From Protaetiibacter intestinalis (GTDB lineage Bacteria > Actinomycetota > Actinomycetes > Actinomycetales > Microbacteriaceae), in assembly GCF_003627075.1 (NCBI RefSeq), contig NZ_CP032630.1, forward strand, positions 2,108,001-2,172,000: DNA of 64,000 nucleotides, in the 5' to 3' direction. The notes beneath the pieces were generated by a model. It was given only the letters and a program-made list of their open reading frames with translations. It had not been told where the DNA came from and searched no databases. The position numbers and the translations under genes are program-made. This document shows, in pieces, positions 1 through 7,984 of the stretch; position 1 is the first letter of the stretch, and every line of letters begins with the position of its first letter.

Positions 1-648
1 TCGCTCGTGGCGACCCCGTCGATGCCGGACGACGCGCTCGTGCCGCACCTGCTGACCCTGTCGGACGTCATGGGCACGGGCCACCACGCCGCCGTCTCGG
101 GCGGCGTGGGGCCCGGCAAGACGGTCGTCGTGGTGGGGGATGGCGCGGTCGGGCTGTGCGCGGTGCTGGCATCCGCGCGTCTCGGCGCCGACCGGATCAT
201 CGCCATGTCGCGGCACGCCGACCGCCAGGCGCTTGCGCGCCGTTTCGGCGCGACCGAGCTCGTCGAGGAGCGCGGCAAGGAGGGCGTGGCCCGCATCCGC
301 GAGCTGACGGGCGGCGTCGGGGCGGATGTGGTGCTCGAGTGCGTGGGCACGAAGGAGTCGATGGATCAGGCGCTCCGCTCCGCGCGGCCCGGCGGCCAGG
401 TGGGCTTCGTGGGCGTGCCGAACGGCGGCCCCGAGCTGCCGCTGCGCGTCATGTTCGGCACCAACGTCGGGGTGCGCGGCGGCGTCGCCCCCGTGCGCAA
501 CTACATCGAGGAGCTGCTGCCGGAGGTGTGGGACGGGCGCCTGCAGCCGGGCGCCGTCTTCGACCTCGAACTGCCGATGTCCGAGGTGGCCGACGCATAC
601 CGCGCGATGGACGAGCGCCGCGCCATCAAGGTGCTGCTGCGCCCGTAG
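1..648 (+). CDS. Zinc-type alcohol dehydrogenase, C-terminal part (cut by window start)
   Basis: The open frame runs in from the left edge, so the N-terminal catalytic domain and true start are outside the window. The visible 215 residues are the nucleotide-binding half of a medium-chain alcohol dehydrogenase: a Rossmann fold with GDGAVG at visible residues 46-51, then the substrate-domain tail ending in the usual 'AIKVLLRP'. Such enzymes oxidise alcohols or reduce aldehydes with NAD(P). The substrate cannot be read from this part. It converges on the ABC permease gene with a 16-base gap. The family is secure, the exact role is not. Confidence 0.85.
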   Translation, partial: SLVATPSMPDDALVPHLLTLSDVMGTGHHAAVSGGVGPGKTVVVVGDGAVGLCAVLASARLGADRIIAMSRHADRQALARRFGATELVEERGKEGVARIRELTGGVGADVVLECVGTKESMDQALRSARPGGQVGFVGVPNGGPELPLRVMFGTNVGVRGGVAPVRNYIEELLPEVWDGRLQPGAVFDLELPMSEVADAYRAMDERRAIKVLLRP

Positions 649-664
649 GACGCGCGCCGGAGGC

Positions 665-1429
665 TCAGGCGAAGCGGCGCCGGTACACGAGCCCGGCGGC
701 CACGACCGCGGCGGCCAGGATGCCGACGCACCAGGCGAGCGCGATCCAGAGCTCCGAGCCCACCGGCTGCTGCGCGAACAGCGCGCGGATGCTGTCGACG
801 ATCGAGGTGACCGGCTGGTTCTCGGCGAACCAGCGAACCGGCCCCGGCATCGTCTCGGTCGGCACGAACGCCGAGCTCACGAACGGCAGGAAGATGAGCG
901 GGTAGGCGAACGCCCCCGCACCCTCCACCGAGCTCGCGCTCAACCCCGCGATCACGGCGAGCCAGGTGAGCGCGAGTGTGAACAGCACGAGGATGCCGAC
1001 CACGGCGAGCCAGGCTCCCGCATCCGCCCCCGTGCGGAAGCCGATGAGCAGCGCCACGCCCACGACGATGACGAGCGACACGAGGTTCGCGACGAGCGAG
1101 GTGAGCACGTGCGCCCAGAGCACGCCCGTGCGGGCGATCGGCAGCGACTGGAAGCGCTCGAAGATGCCGCCCGTGAGGTCCATGAAGAGGCGGTAGGAGG
1201 TGTACGAGACGCCGGACGCCACGGTGATCAGCAGGATGCCGGGCAGCAGGTAGTCGACGTAGGCGACGCCGCCGGTGTCGATCGCGCCGCCGAACACGAA
1301 CACGAACAGCGCCATGATGCCGACCGGCATGATCGCGGTCGTGATGACGGTGTCGAGGCTGCGCGTCACGTGGCGGAGCGTGCGGCCGGTGAGGGCGGCC
1401 GTGTCGGAGAGTGCGTGTGCGAGGGTCAT
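665..1429 (-). CDS. ABC-2 type exporter permease
   Basis: A 254-residue membrane protein with about six hydrophobic segments and the ABC-2 (DrrB-like) layout, forming the membrane channel of a drug or lipid exporter. I chose the ATG at 1429 because it overlaps the stop of the ATPase gene by the ATGA arrangement used throughout this operon. The longer frame upstream is arginine-rich shadow sequence. It is the last gene of padR-DUF1048-ATPase-permease, and all three junctions are 4-base overlaps, implying translational coupling. The exported substrate is unknown. Confidence 0.9.
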   Translation of the reverse strand: MTLAHALSDTAALTGRTLRHVTRSLDTVITTAIMPVGIMALFVFVFGGAIDTGGVAYVDYLLPGILLITVASGVSYTSYRLFMDLTGGIFERFQSLPIARTGVLWAHVLTSLVANLVSLVIVVGVALLIGFRTGADAGAWLAVVGILVLFTLALTWLAVIAGLSASSVEGAGAFAYPLIFLPFVSSAFVPTETMPGPVRWFAENQPVTSIVDSIRALFAQQPVGSELWIALAWCVGILAAAVVAAGLVYRRRFA

Positions 1430-2205
1430 GCCGCGTCCTCCTCGCCGCCTTCGCGCTCGCCGACGAGGGCGAAGAAGATCTCCTCGAGCGTCGGCTGCTT
1501 CTGCACGTACTGCACCTCGGAGGCCGGCAGCAGGGCGGTCAGCTCGGCGAGCGTGCCGTCGACGATGATCCGCCCGCGGTGCAGGATGGCGATCCGGTCG
1601 GCCAACTGCTCGGCCTCCTCGAGCTGCTGCGTCGTCAGCAGCACCGTGGTGCCGCCGCGGGCGAGCTCCTTCACCGCATCCCACACCTCGAGCCGCGCCT
1701 CGGGGTCGAGGCCCGTCGTGGGCTCGTCGAGGAAGATGACGCGCGGGCTGCCGATGAGACTCATCGCGATGTCGAGCCGGCGCCGCATGCCGCCGGAGTA
1801 GGTGGCTGCGCGGCGCGCGCCCGCCTCGGTGAGCGAGAAGCGCGCGAGCAGTGCGTCGGCGACGGCACCCGGGTCGGTCTCGTGGCGCAGTCGCGCGACG
1901 AGTGCGAGGTTCTCACGTCCCGTGAGCATGTCGTCGACGGCCGCGAACTGGCCGGTGAGGCTGATCGCCTCGCGCACGCGGGCGGGCTGGGCGGCGACGT
2001 CGTGCCCGTCGACGCGTGCCTCGCCCGCATCCGCCCGGAGGAGGGTCGCCAGGATGCGCACGAGCGTCGTCTTGCCGGCGCCGTTCGAGCCGAGCAGGGC
2101 GTGGATGCTGCCGGGCGCGACCTCGAGGTCGACGCCGCGCAGCACCCGCAGGCTGCCGTAGGACTTCTCGAGCCCGGTGACGCGGATGGCGGCATCCGCG
2201 GTCAT
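1426..2205 (-). CDS. ABC exporter ATP-binding protein (DrrA-like)
   Basis: A 259-residue ATPase that energises the neighbouring permease. The Walker A motif GSNGAGKTT lies at about residues 39-47. The signature 'YSGGMRRRLDIA' and the Walker B 'VIFLDEPTTGLD' follow in order, and the C-terminal extension is typical of DrrA and other ABC-2 ATPases. The ATG at 2205 overlaps the stop of the upstream DUF1048 gene by four bases. PadR control with a DrrAB-type pair usually means an inducible multidrug or antibiotic self-resistance exporter; that role is inferred. Confidence 0.93.
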   Translation of the reverse strand: MTADAAIRVTGLEKSYGSLRVLRGVDLEVAPGSIHALLGSNGAGKTTLVRILATLLRADAGEARVDGHDVAAQPARVREAISLTGQFAAVDDMLTGRENLALVARLRHETDPGAVADALLARFSLTEAGARRAATYSGGMRRRLDIAMSLIGSPRVIFLDEPTTGLDPEARLEVWDAVKELARGGTTVLLTTQQLEEAEQLADRIAILHRGRIIVDGTLAELTALLPASEVQYVQKQPTLEEIFFALVGEREGGEEDAA

Positions 2206-2570
2206 GACGACGCGCCGCCCTCCGCCTCGGCGACGGCCCGGCGCAGCCGCGCGCGCTCCTTGTCGAGCCACTCCGTGCCCGTGTACGCGGCGCGGAAGGC
2301 GTCGACGAACTCGACGGGATCGTCGCCCAGGATCTCGTGCAGTGCCGTCCCGTCGGCGGCGGCGCGCTCCCACAGCTCGGCGAGGTCGCCGGACATCCGC
2401 ACCAGGGTGTCGCCGTCGGTGACGCCGCCCGAGTACATGAGGTAGCGCTCGACCGCCTTCGCTCCGGCGCGGTAGGGCTCGGGGAGTGCGTCGATGCGGG
2501 CGCGAGCCGCCCGGTACTGCTTCTTCTGCTCGAGCGATCCGGTGACCGCCTCGATCCATTTCGGGGTCAT
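2202..2570 (-). CDS. DUF1048 family protein
   Basis: A 122-residue, mainly helical soluble protein beginning MTPKWIEAV. DUF1048 proteins are small and of unknown biochemical function. They are repeatedly found between a PadR regulator and an ABC-2 exporter in actinobacteria and firmicutes, as here. Start and stop each overlap their neighbours by four bases (2567-2570 and 2202-2205), so it is translated with the operon. I see no signal peptide, membrane segment or catalytic motif. Confidence 0.85.
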   Translation of the reverse strand: MTPKWIEAVTGSLEQKKQYRAARARIDALPEPYRAGAKAVERYLMYSGGVTDGDTLVRMSGDLAELWERAAADGTALHEILGDDPVEFVDAFRAAYTGTEWLDKERARLRRAVAEAEGGASS

Positions 2571-2902
2571 TGCTGTTCTCCTTCGTCGTGCAGGCGCTCC
2601 AGCCGCTCGGCCAGAAAGCTCCAGTTGCCCCAGAACTCGTCCAGGGCGTCGCGGCCGCGCGCGTTGAGGGTGTACACCTTGCGCGGCGGGCCCTTCTCCG
2701 ACGGCACCTTCTCGATGTCGACGAGCCCGCGCTGCTCGATGCGCAGCAGCACCGCGTAGACGGTGCCCTCGACGAGGTCGGTGAAGCCCTGCTCGCGCAG
2801 CCACGAGGTGATCTCGTAGCCGTGTGCGGGGGTGCGGCCGATCGCCGCGAGCACGATGCCCTCGAGGAAGCCCTTGAGCATCTCGGTCGTCTGCTTGCCC
2901 AC
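2567..2902 (-). CDS. PadR-family transcriptional repressor
   Basis: A winged-helix regulator of about 111 residues. The HTH and wing region contains the family-typical 'HGYEITSWL' and 'EGTVYAVLLRIEQRGLV', followed by the 'PPRKVYTLNARGRDALDEF' stretch and a short C-terminal helix for dimerisation. I prefer the GTG at 2902 because GGAGAGG ends seven bases upstream. An in-frame GTG at 2917 would put that ribosome site inside the gene. It is the first gene of the exporter operon and probably represses its own promoter, released by a hydrophobic ligand as in other PadR systems. Confidence 0.9.
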   Translation of the reverse strand: MGKQTTEMLKGFLEGIVLAAIGRTPAHGYEITSWLREQGFTDLVEGTVYAVLLRIEQRGLVDIEKVPSEKGPPRKVYTLNARGRDALDEFWGNWSFLAERLERLHDEGEQQ

Positions 2903-2930
2903 GTTCCGCCTCTCCACTACCCGGTGTCAT

Positions 2931-2965
2931 TGACTACCGGTAAACGGTAACACTGACTACCGGTA
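2931..2965. promoter_or_regulatory. Direct repeat, probable PadR operator
   Basis: TGACTACCGGTA occurs twice, at 2931-2942 and 2954-2965, 23 bases apart (about two helical turns). Each copy contains the palindrome TACCGGTA, and a weaker third copy lies at 2918-2929. The repeat sits just upstream of padR. Spacing, symmetry and position fit an autoregulatory PadR operator; binding is inferred. Confidence 0.55.
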
Positions 2966-3008
2966 CTCTGCAACACCGGATACCGACCCGCGATCGCGAT
3001 GGACACGG

Positions 3009-3014
3009 GATGAT
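3009..3014 (+). promoter_or_regulatory. Candidate leaderless -10 (GATGAT) for the LLM gene at 3021
   Basis: GATGAT is followed by exactly six bases and then the GTG start at 3021. This is the spacing seen at many operon heads in this window. The hexamer itself is a weak match to TANNNT. Confidence 0.35.
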
Positions 3015-3020
3015 GGGGGA

Positions 3021-4022
3021 GTGACCCGCCCCCACATCGGCTACGCCGCCATGCTCGAGCGCTTCGCGCCGGGCGAGGTGATCGCGCTCGCGCAGCAGGC
3101 GGAGGCGGCGGGCTTCACGGGTGTCATGGCCGCCGACCACTTCCAGCCGTGGATCCCGCAGCAGGGCCAGGCGAGCTTCGTGTGGAACGTGCTGTCGGCG
3201 CTCGGGCAGGTCACGGCGGGGGATCTCGGCACGGGGGTCACGGCGCCCACCTTCCGCTGGCATCCGGCGATGGTGGCGCAGGCCTCGGCGACACTCGCCG
3301 CCATGTACCCGGGCCGGCACTGGCTCGGCATCGGCTCGGGCGAGGCCATCAACGAGCACGTCGTCGGGCGGTACTGGCCCGAGGCGCCCGAGCGCATCGA
3401 CCGGATGTTCGAGGCGGTCGACATCATCCGGAAACTGTTCACGGCATCCCTCGCCGGGCGCGACGTACGTCACGAGGGGCGGTACTACAAGCTCGAGTCG
3501 ACCCGGCTGTGGACGATGCCGGATGCCGCCCCGCCGATCCTGATCGGCACCGCCGGCCCCGTGACGGCGAAGCGCGCGGGCCGCACGGTCGACGGCATCG
3601 TCGTCGACGGGGCGCCCGTCGAGAAGGTGGCGCCGCTGCTGCAGCGTTTCGCGGAGGGCTCCCGCGAGGCGGGCCGCGACCCGCGCGGCCAGACGCGCAT
3701 CATCCGCCTGCACCTCAGCTGGGCGCCGACGCACGCGGAGGCGGTGGCGAACGCGCTGCGGGAGTGGCCGAACGCGGGGATGCGCTTCCCGAAGTCCGAC
3801 ATCCGCTCGCCGTTCGAGCTGGAGCAGATCGCCCGCACGGTGCGCCCGGAGGACTTCGAGGGCCGCGTGCTGATCTCCGACGACCCCGAGGTGCACCGCG
3901 CCCACATCCAGCGCTACCTCGACCTCGGCTTCGACCGCGTCTACCTGCACGACGTGTCGCGCGAGCAGGCGCGCTTCCTCGAGGTCTTCGGCCGCGAGGT
4001 GCTGCCCCGCCTCAGCCGCTGA
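3021..4022 (+). CDS. F420-dependent LLM oxidoreductase (glucose-6-phosphate dehydrogenase-like, TIGR03557 type)
   Basis: A 333-residue luciferase-like (LLM) TIM-barrel enzyme. 'GFTGVMAADHFQPW' near residues 31-44, 'WNVLSALGQVT' and 'HWLGIGSGEAINEHVVG' resemble F420-dependent glucose-6-phosphate dehydrogenase and its TIGR03557 relatives, which move a hydride between substrate and the deazaflavin F420. The GTG start fits the six-base promoter spacing. It lies about 0.7 kb from cofE, which supports F420 as cofactor. Its substrate is not clear: it could reduce F420 with a sugar phosphate or use F420H2 on another compound. Its 3' end overlaps the convergent cysteine hydrolase gene by 11 bases. Confidence 0.85.
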   Translation: MTRPHIGYAAMLERFAPGEVIALAQQAEAAGFTGVMAADHFQPWIPQQGQASFVWNVLSALGQVTAGDLGTGVTAPTFRWHPAMVAQASATLAAMYPGRHWLGIGSGEAINEHVVGRYWPEAPERIDRMFEAVDIIRKLFTASLAGRDVRHEGRYYKLESTRLWTMPDAAPPILIGTAGPVTAKRAGRTVDGIVVDGAPVEKVAPLLQRFAEGSREAGRDPRGQTRIIRLHLSWAPTHAEAVANALREWPNAGMRFPKSDIRSPFELEQIARTVRPEDFEGRVLISDDPEVHRAHIQRYLDLGFDRVYLHDVSREQARFLEVFGREVLPRLSR

Positions 4023-4560
4023 CCGGCGCCGCGAGCCCGAGCGATTCGAGCGTCACGACCTCGGCGAACTCGCGCGCCGCGAGCACCTCGGCGGTGCGCT
4101 CGATCACCTCGCGGGCGCTCAGCGCACCCGCCGGGTTGGTGGCGGTCGCGTCGATGACGACCGTCGTCGCGAAGCCCAGGTCGGTGGCGATCCGGGCGGT
4201 CGGCTCGACGCACTGCTCGGTGCGGATGCCGCACAGCACGACCTCGTCGACGCCCTCCGCGCGCAGCAACTCCTCGAGGTCCGTCGAGGTGAAGGCGTTG
4301 ATCGTGGTCTTCACGAGCAGCTGCTCGCCGGGCGCCGGCTCGAGCTCGGCCAGCACCTGCACGAGGCCGTTCTCCGGGTCGAAGGCGTTGCCGGATCCCG
4401 GGTCGGCGTGCAGGATCCAGAACACGGGCGAGCCGTGCTCGCGGAACCGCGCGACGAGGCGTGCGACCGCATCCACCACTGACGGGTTCGAGATCGTCTG
4501 CCACCGCTCCGTGCTGCGGAACGACTCCTGGACGTCGATGACGAGCAATGCCTGGGTCAT
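4012..4560 (-). CDS. Cysteine hydrolase of the isochorismatase family
   Basis: A 182-residue alpha/beta hydrolase of the isochorismatase-like superfamily. The catalytic triad is visible as Asp9 ('LVIDVQESF'), Lys84 ('LVKTTINAF') and Cys117 ('GIRTEQCVEPT'). Members hydrolyse amides or vinyl ethers such as isochorismate, nicotinamide or ureidoacrylate. The substrate here is not fixed by the sequence. The ATG at 4560 is preceded, after six bases, by GAGAGT at 4567-4572, a weak leaderless -10. The 3' end overlaps the convergent LLM gene by 11 bases. Confidence 0.88.
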   Translation of the reverse strand: MTQALLVIDVQESFRSTERWQTISNPSVVDAVARLVARFREHGSPVFWILHADPGSGNAFDPENGLVQVLAELEPAPGEQLLVKTTINAFTSTDLEELLRAEGVDEVVLCGIRTEQCVEPTARIATDLGFATTVVIDATATNPAGALSAREVIERTAEVLAAREFAEVVTLESLGLAAPVSG

Positions 4561-4650
4561 GCCCCCACTCTCCGCCTCCCGCCGCCACCCCGCAACGTGG
4601 ATGCTGCCATCGCTCGGCCACATCCGGCCGTGCGCGCCCACCCACGTGAT

Positions 4651-4699
4651 CGGTCGGTTTCTGGCCCCAAACCGCCGGTTTGGGGCCAGAAACCGACCG
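4651..4699. repeat. Perfect palindrome, 23-bp arms with a 3-base loop
   Basis: Arms 4651-4673 and 4677-4699 are exact reverse complements separated by GCC. The core reads GGTTTCTGGCCCCAAACC. It lies between two divergent genes, so it cannot be a transcription terminator for either. It resembles a REP-type or cruciform-forming element. I see one copy in the window. Confidence 0.9.
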
Positions 4700-4717
4700 G
4701 TCAGCGGCACGGGTTGA

Positions 4718-4723
4718 GAGGAT
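4718..4723 (+). promoter_or_regulatory. cofE: Candidate leaderless -10 (GAGGAT) for cofE
   Basis: GAGGAT is followed by six bases and the GTG start at 4730. The spacing matches the other leaderless-type starts; the hexamer is weak. The palindrome at 4651-4699 ends just upstream and covers the -35 region. Confidence 0.35.
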
Positions 4724-4729
4724 GGGGGT

Positions 4730-5512
4730 GTGACGAACGTGGGGCCCGAGTTCAGTGTGTTCGCGCTGCTCGGGCTGCCCGAGTTCCGGCCGGGGGATGA
4801 CGTGGCGGGGATCCTCGGGGACGCGCTCGCGGGCGTCGCGCGCGACGGCGACATCGTCGCGATCACGAGCAAGATCGTCAGCAAGGCGGAGGGTCGCATC
4901 GTCGCGGCCGCCGACCGTGAGGACGCGATCACGGCCGAGACCGTGCGACTCGTCGCCGAGCGGGCGCACGCCGACGGCTCGGGCACGACGCGCATCGTCG
5001 AGAACCGGCAGGGGCTCGTCATGGCGGCGGCGGGCGTCGACGCCTCGAACGCCCCCGACGGCCATGTGCTGCTGCTCCCCGAGAACCCCGACCGCTCCGC
5101 CCTGCACATCGCCCAGGTGCTGCGCGACAGGCTCGGCATCCGGGTGGGGGTCATCCTCACCGACACCTTCGGCCGTCCGTGGCGCGAGGGTCAGACCGAT
5201 CAGGCGATCGGCGCGGCGGGGGTCACCGTGCTCGAGCAGCTCGCGGGCACCGCGGATGCGAACGGCAAGACCCTGCACGTCACCGCCCCCGCGGTCGCCG
5301 ACGAGCTCGCGGCGGCGGCCGAGCTCGTCAAGGGCAAGGCGGCCGGCCGACCGGTGGCGGTCATCCGGGGCCTCGGGCACCTCGTCACGGGGCTCGACGT
5401 GCCGGGTGCGCGGGCCCTGCAGCGCGCATCCGACCGCGACATGTTCCGCCAGGGTTCGCAGGAGGCCTACGCCGAGGGGTACGCGGCGGGCCTTGCGACG
5501 CACTCCGACTGA
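4730..5512 (+). CDS. cofE: Coenzyme F420-0:L-glutamate ligase
   Basis: A 260-residue CofE protein that adds L-glutamate residues to F420-0 using GTP. Family signatures include '[16 protein letters not shown]' near residues 42-57, '[20 protein letters not shown]' near 88-107 and '[20 protein letters not shown]' near 143-162. Mycobacterial FbiB carries an extra nitroreductase domain. This protein stops after the CofE domain, so it performs only glutamylation. No cofC, cofD, cofG or cofH is in the window. With the importer at 10.2-13 kb it suggests completion of imported F420-0. A damaged 76-bp repeat follows the stop directly. Confidence 0.93.
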   Translation: MTNVGPEFSVFALLGLPEFRPGDDVAGILGDALAGVARDGDIVAITSKIVSKAEGRIVAAADREDAITAETVRLVAERAHADGSGTTRIVENRQGLVMAAAGVDASNAPDGHVLLLPENPDRSALHIAQVLRDRLGIRVGVILTDTFGRPWREGQTDQAIGAAGVTVLEQLAGTADANGKTLHVTAPAVADELAAAAELVKGKAAGRPVAVIRGLGHLVTGLDVPGARALQRASDRDMFRQGSQEAYAEGYAAGLATHSD

Positions 5513-5587
5513 CCTTCGCGCGCCACTCTTCGGCGTCGGGCGTCAGCAATCCCTGCCGCTCGTGGCCGACCGCTGCAGCGTTTGACA
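5512..5587. repeat. 76-bp palindromic repeat, damaged copy (left arm lost)
   Basis: The right arm CGCTGCAGCGTTTGACA (5571-5587) is intact and the 42-base centre (5529-5570) aligns with the other copies. The left 17 bases no longer match. The left boundary, predicted from the fixed length of the family, falls on the last base of the cofE stop codon. Confidence 0.75.
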
Positions 5588-5649
5588 CGAACGGAGGTGG
5601 CACGGAGGGCGGGAGGCGGCCGGTACGTGACGGATCTACAAGGGCGTGC

Positions 5650-5655
5650 GAGACT
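5650..5655 (+). promoter_or_regulatory. Candidate leaderless -10 (GAGACT) for the moxR operon
   Basis: GAGACT, then six bases, then the ATG at 5662. The spacing supports the chosen start over the longer open frame. Confidence 0.4.
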
Positions 5656-5661
5656 CGGGAG

Positions 5662-6687
5662 ATGGAACGCCTGCCCGAATCCGGGGAGCACGTCGGCATC
5701 GACGCCGACACCTCCGCGGGAGCCCTGTCCACCGCCGAGTTCCTGCTCGACTCGCGCGCCGTCATGGCGGCCGTGGAGACGGTCATCGACGGCAAGCGCG
5801 ACGCGATCGAACTCGCCACCACCGTGCTGCTCGCCGAGGGGCACCTGCTCGTGGAGGACGTGCCGGGCGTCGGCAAGACGATGCTGGCCCGGGCGCTCGC
5901 CAAGAGCGTCGACTGCACCGTCAACCGCATCCAGTTCACGCCCGACCTGCTGCCCTCCGACATCACGGGCGTGTCCGTCTACAACCAGGCCGAGCGCGAG
6001 TTCGAGTTCAAGCCGGGCCCCATCTTCGCCAACATCGTCATCGGCGACGAGATCAACCGGGCGAGCCCCAAGACCCAGTCGGCCCTGCTCGAGTCGATGG
6101 AGGAGCGTCAGGTCTCGGTCGACGGCGCCACCCACGTGCTGCCCGACCCGTTCACGGTCATCGCCACCCAGAACCCGGTCGAGATGGAGGGCACCTACGC
6201 CCTCCCGGAGGCGCAGCGCGACCGCTTCATGGCGCGCATCTCGATGGGCTACCCGGATGCCGCGAACGAAGCGGCGATGCTCCGCACGCGCGAGCAGGGC
6301 AGCCCGCTCGACGAGCTGCGCCCCGTCGTCACGATCGAGCGGCTGCGGCAGATGGTCCTCACCGTGCGGGACGTGTTCGTGAGCCCCGCCGTCGAGCACT
6401 ACGCGGTCGCGATCGCCGCCGCCACGCGCGTCGACAAGGAGCTGCGCCTCGGCGCGAGCCCGCGGGCGACCCTGCAGCTGGTGCGCGCCGCGAAGGCGCG
6501 CGCCGCCCTCGACGGCCGCGACTTCGTGCTGCCCGACGACATCGACGCGCTCGCCGTGCCGGTGCTCGCCCACCGCCTGATGGCCGCGAAGTCCTCCGGC
6601 GGCTACGGGCGCGAGGCGCTCGCCGAGATCGCGGCGCGCATCGTGCAGGCCACCCCGGTGCCGCTCGGCGCCGCAGGCCCGGCCTGA
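5662..6687 (+). CDS. MoxR-family AAA+ ATPase
   Basis: A 341-residue AAA+ ATPase. Walker A 'GVGKTMLARALAKS' lies near residues 70-83, Walker B 'VIGDEINRASPKTQSALLESM' near 127-147, and sensor 'ATQNPVEMEGTYALPEAQRDRF' follows. MoxR ATPases act as chaperones that help metal-cofactor or von Willebrand-type proteins mature. Here the gene heads the common actinobacterial trio moxR-DUF58-transglutaminase. The start at 5662 removes about 160 residues of shadow sequence and fits the six-base promoter spacing. The client is presumably the DUF58 protein next door. Confidence 0.93.
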   Translation: MERLPESGEHVGIDADTSAGALSTAEFLLDSRAVMAAVETVIDGKRDAIELATTVLLAEGHLLVEDVPGVGKTMLARALAKSVDCTVNRIQFTPDLLPSDITGVSVYNQAEREFEFKPGPIFANIVIGDEINRASPKTQSALLESMEERQVSVDGATHVLPDPFTVIATQNPVEMEGTYALPEAQRDRFMARISMGYPDAANEAAMLRTREQGSPLDELRPVVTIERLRQMVLTVRDVFVSPAVEHYAVAIAAATRVDKELRLGASPRATLQLVRAAKARAALDGRDFVLPDDIDALAVPVLAHRLMAAKSSGGYGREALAEIAARIVQATPVPLGAAGPA

Positions 6688-6700
6688 CCCGCATCCGCCC

Positions 6701-7984
6701 GTGCCCGAGCCGTCGCCGCTCCGCCGTTCCCGCAGCCTGCGGCTGACGGCGCGCGGATGGGCGACCCTGGTCGCGGGGGCGGGGTGCTTCATGGCCGCCT
6801 ACCCCCTCGGGCGCGCGGAACTGCTCGTGGTGGGGGCGTTCGCGCTGCTGCTGTCGCTCGGCGGGCTGCTCGTGGGCCGGCTGCGGCGTCCGAAGCTCGA
6901 CGTCATCCGGATGTTCTCGCCTCCCGTCGTCTCGGCGGGCGCCATCGCCCACGCGACGCTGCGGGTGCGGAACACGGGCTCCGCGACGACCCCCGCGCTG
7001 CTCTGGAACGACGCGATCCCGTGGCGCGAGGAGCAGGACGCGCAGCTGCTCGCCCCCATCCGCATCGGCTCGGTCGAGAAGCGCACCGCGACGATCGGCT
7101 ACGAGGTGCACCCGCCCCGGCGCGGGCTGTTCCCGATCGGCCCGCTCGTGGTCGAGTACGCCGACCCGTTCGGCATGGTCCGGGCGCTCACCGCGATCGG
7201 CGGCGTCGACCGGCTCACGGTCGTGCCCGCCGTCGTCGACCTGCCCGACGGCGGCCCCGTGCTCATCGACGGCGACGGCACGGCGCAGCTCGTGCAGCGC
7301 CGCGCGGTCGGCAACGACGACGACCTCTCCACGCGCGAGTACCGCTTCGGCGATGCCCTGCGGCGCGTGCACTGGCGGGCCTCCGCCCGGCACGGCGAGC
7401 TCATGGTGCGCCAGGAGGAGCACCGCAGCCACCCCGACGCGCGCATCGTGATCGACACGCGCCTGAGCGGCTACCCGGATGCCGAGCCCGACCTCATCGG
7501 CTGGCCGCCGTCGCCGCTGTCGGAGTCGTTCGAGTGGGCGGTGCGGATGCTCGCCTCGCTCGCGGTGCACCTCGACGAGGCGGGTTTCCGCGTGGAGGTG
7601 CGGGAGTCGGCCGCGCAGCAGATCGAACCGATCGGCGAGCGCTGGGAGGGCGGGCAGCGCATCGAGTCGTTCCTCACGAGCCTCGCGGCGCTGCGGCTGC
7701 TCGACCGGACGGGCGAGGGGATGCCGCCCGCGGCATCCGCCGACGCCGCCGGTCCCACGTTCGCGGTGCTCGGCGACGCCTCCGAGGAGGTCGTCGACTG
7801 GGTGCTGCGGCAGCGCCGCCCGGGACAGGCGGGCACGGCGTTCCTGCTCGGCATGCGCTCGTCCTCGCGCGAACGGCTCGTCGACGCGGGCTGGATGTGC
7901 ATCGACGTGACCTCGCGCGACGACCTCGCGGATGCGTGGCGATCCTCGGCGACGGAGGCGGGGTTCATCCGTGGCGCTCACTGA
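6701..7984 (+). CDS. DUF58 domain membrane protein
   Basis: A 427-residue protein with two N-terminal membrane segments (about residues 18-58). A cytoplasmic beta-rich region follows, then the DUF58 core signature 'STREYRFGDALRRVHWRASARHGELMVRQ' near 205-235 and a VWA-like C-terminal part. The function of DUF58 proteins is not established; they are almost always paired with a MoxR ATPase. The GTG start lies 13 bases after moxR. The 3' end overlaps the transglutaminase gene by 14 bases. Confidence 0.88.
   Translation: MPEPSPLRRSRSLRLTARGWATLVAGAGCFMAAYPLGRAELLVVGAFALLLSLGGLLVGRLRRPKLDVIRMFSPPVVSAGAIAHATLRVRNTGSATTPALLWNDAIPWREEQDAQLLAPIRIGSVEKRTATIGYEVHPPRRGLFPIGPLVVEYADPFGMVRALTAIGGVDRLTVVPAVVDLPDGGPVLIDGDGTAQLVQRRAVGNDDDLSTREYRFGDALRRVHWRASARHGELMVRQEEHRSHPDARIVIDTRLSGYPDAEPDLIGWPPSPLSESFEWAVRMLASLAVHLDEAGFRVEVRESAAQQIEPIGERWEGGQRIESFLTSLAALRLLDRTGEGMPPAASADAAGPTFAVLGDASEEVVDWVLRQRRPGQAGTAFLLGMRSSSRERLVDAGWMCIDVTSRDDLADAWRSSATEAGFIRGAH

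Noticed and set aside
665..1684. Longer start for the ABC permease gene
   Set aside because: The extra 85 residues are Arg/Ala/Gly-rich shadow of the ATPase gene. The ATG at 1429 with its ATGA overlap is clearly the start.
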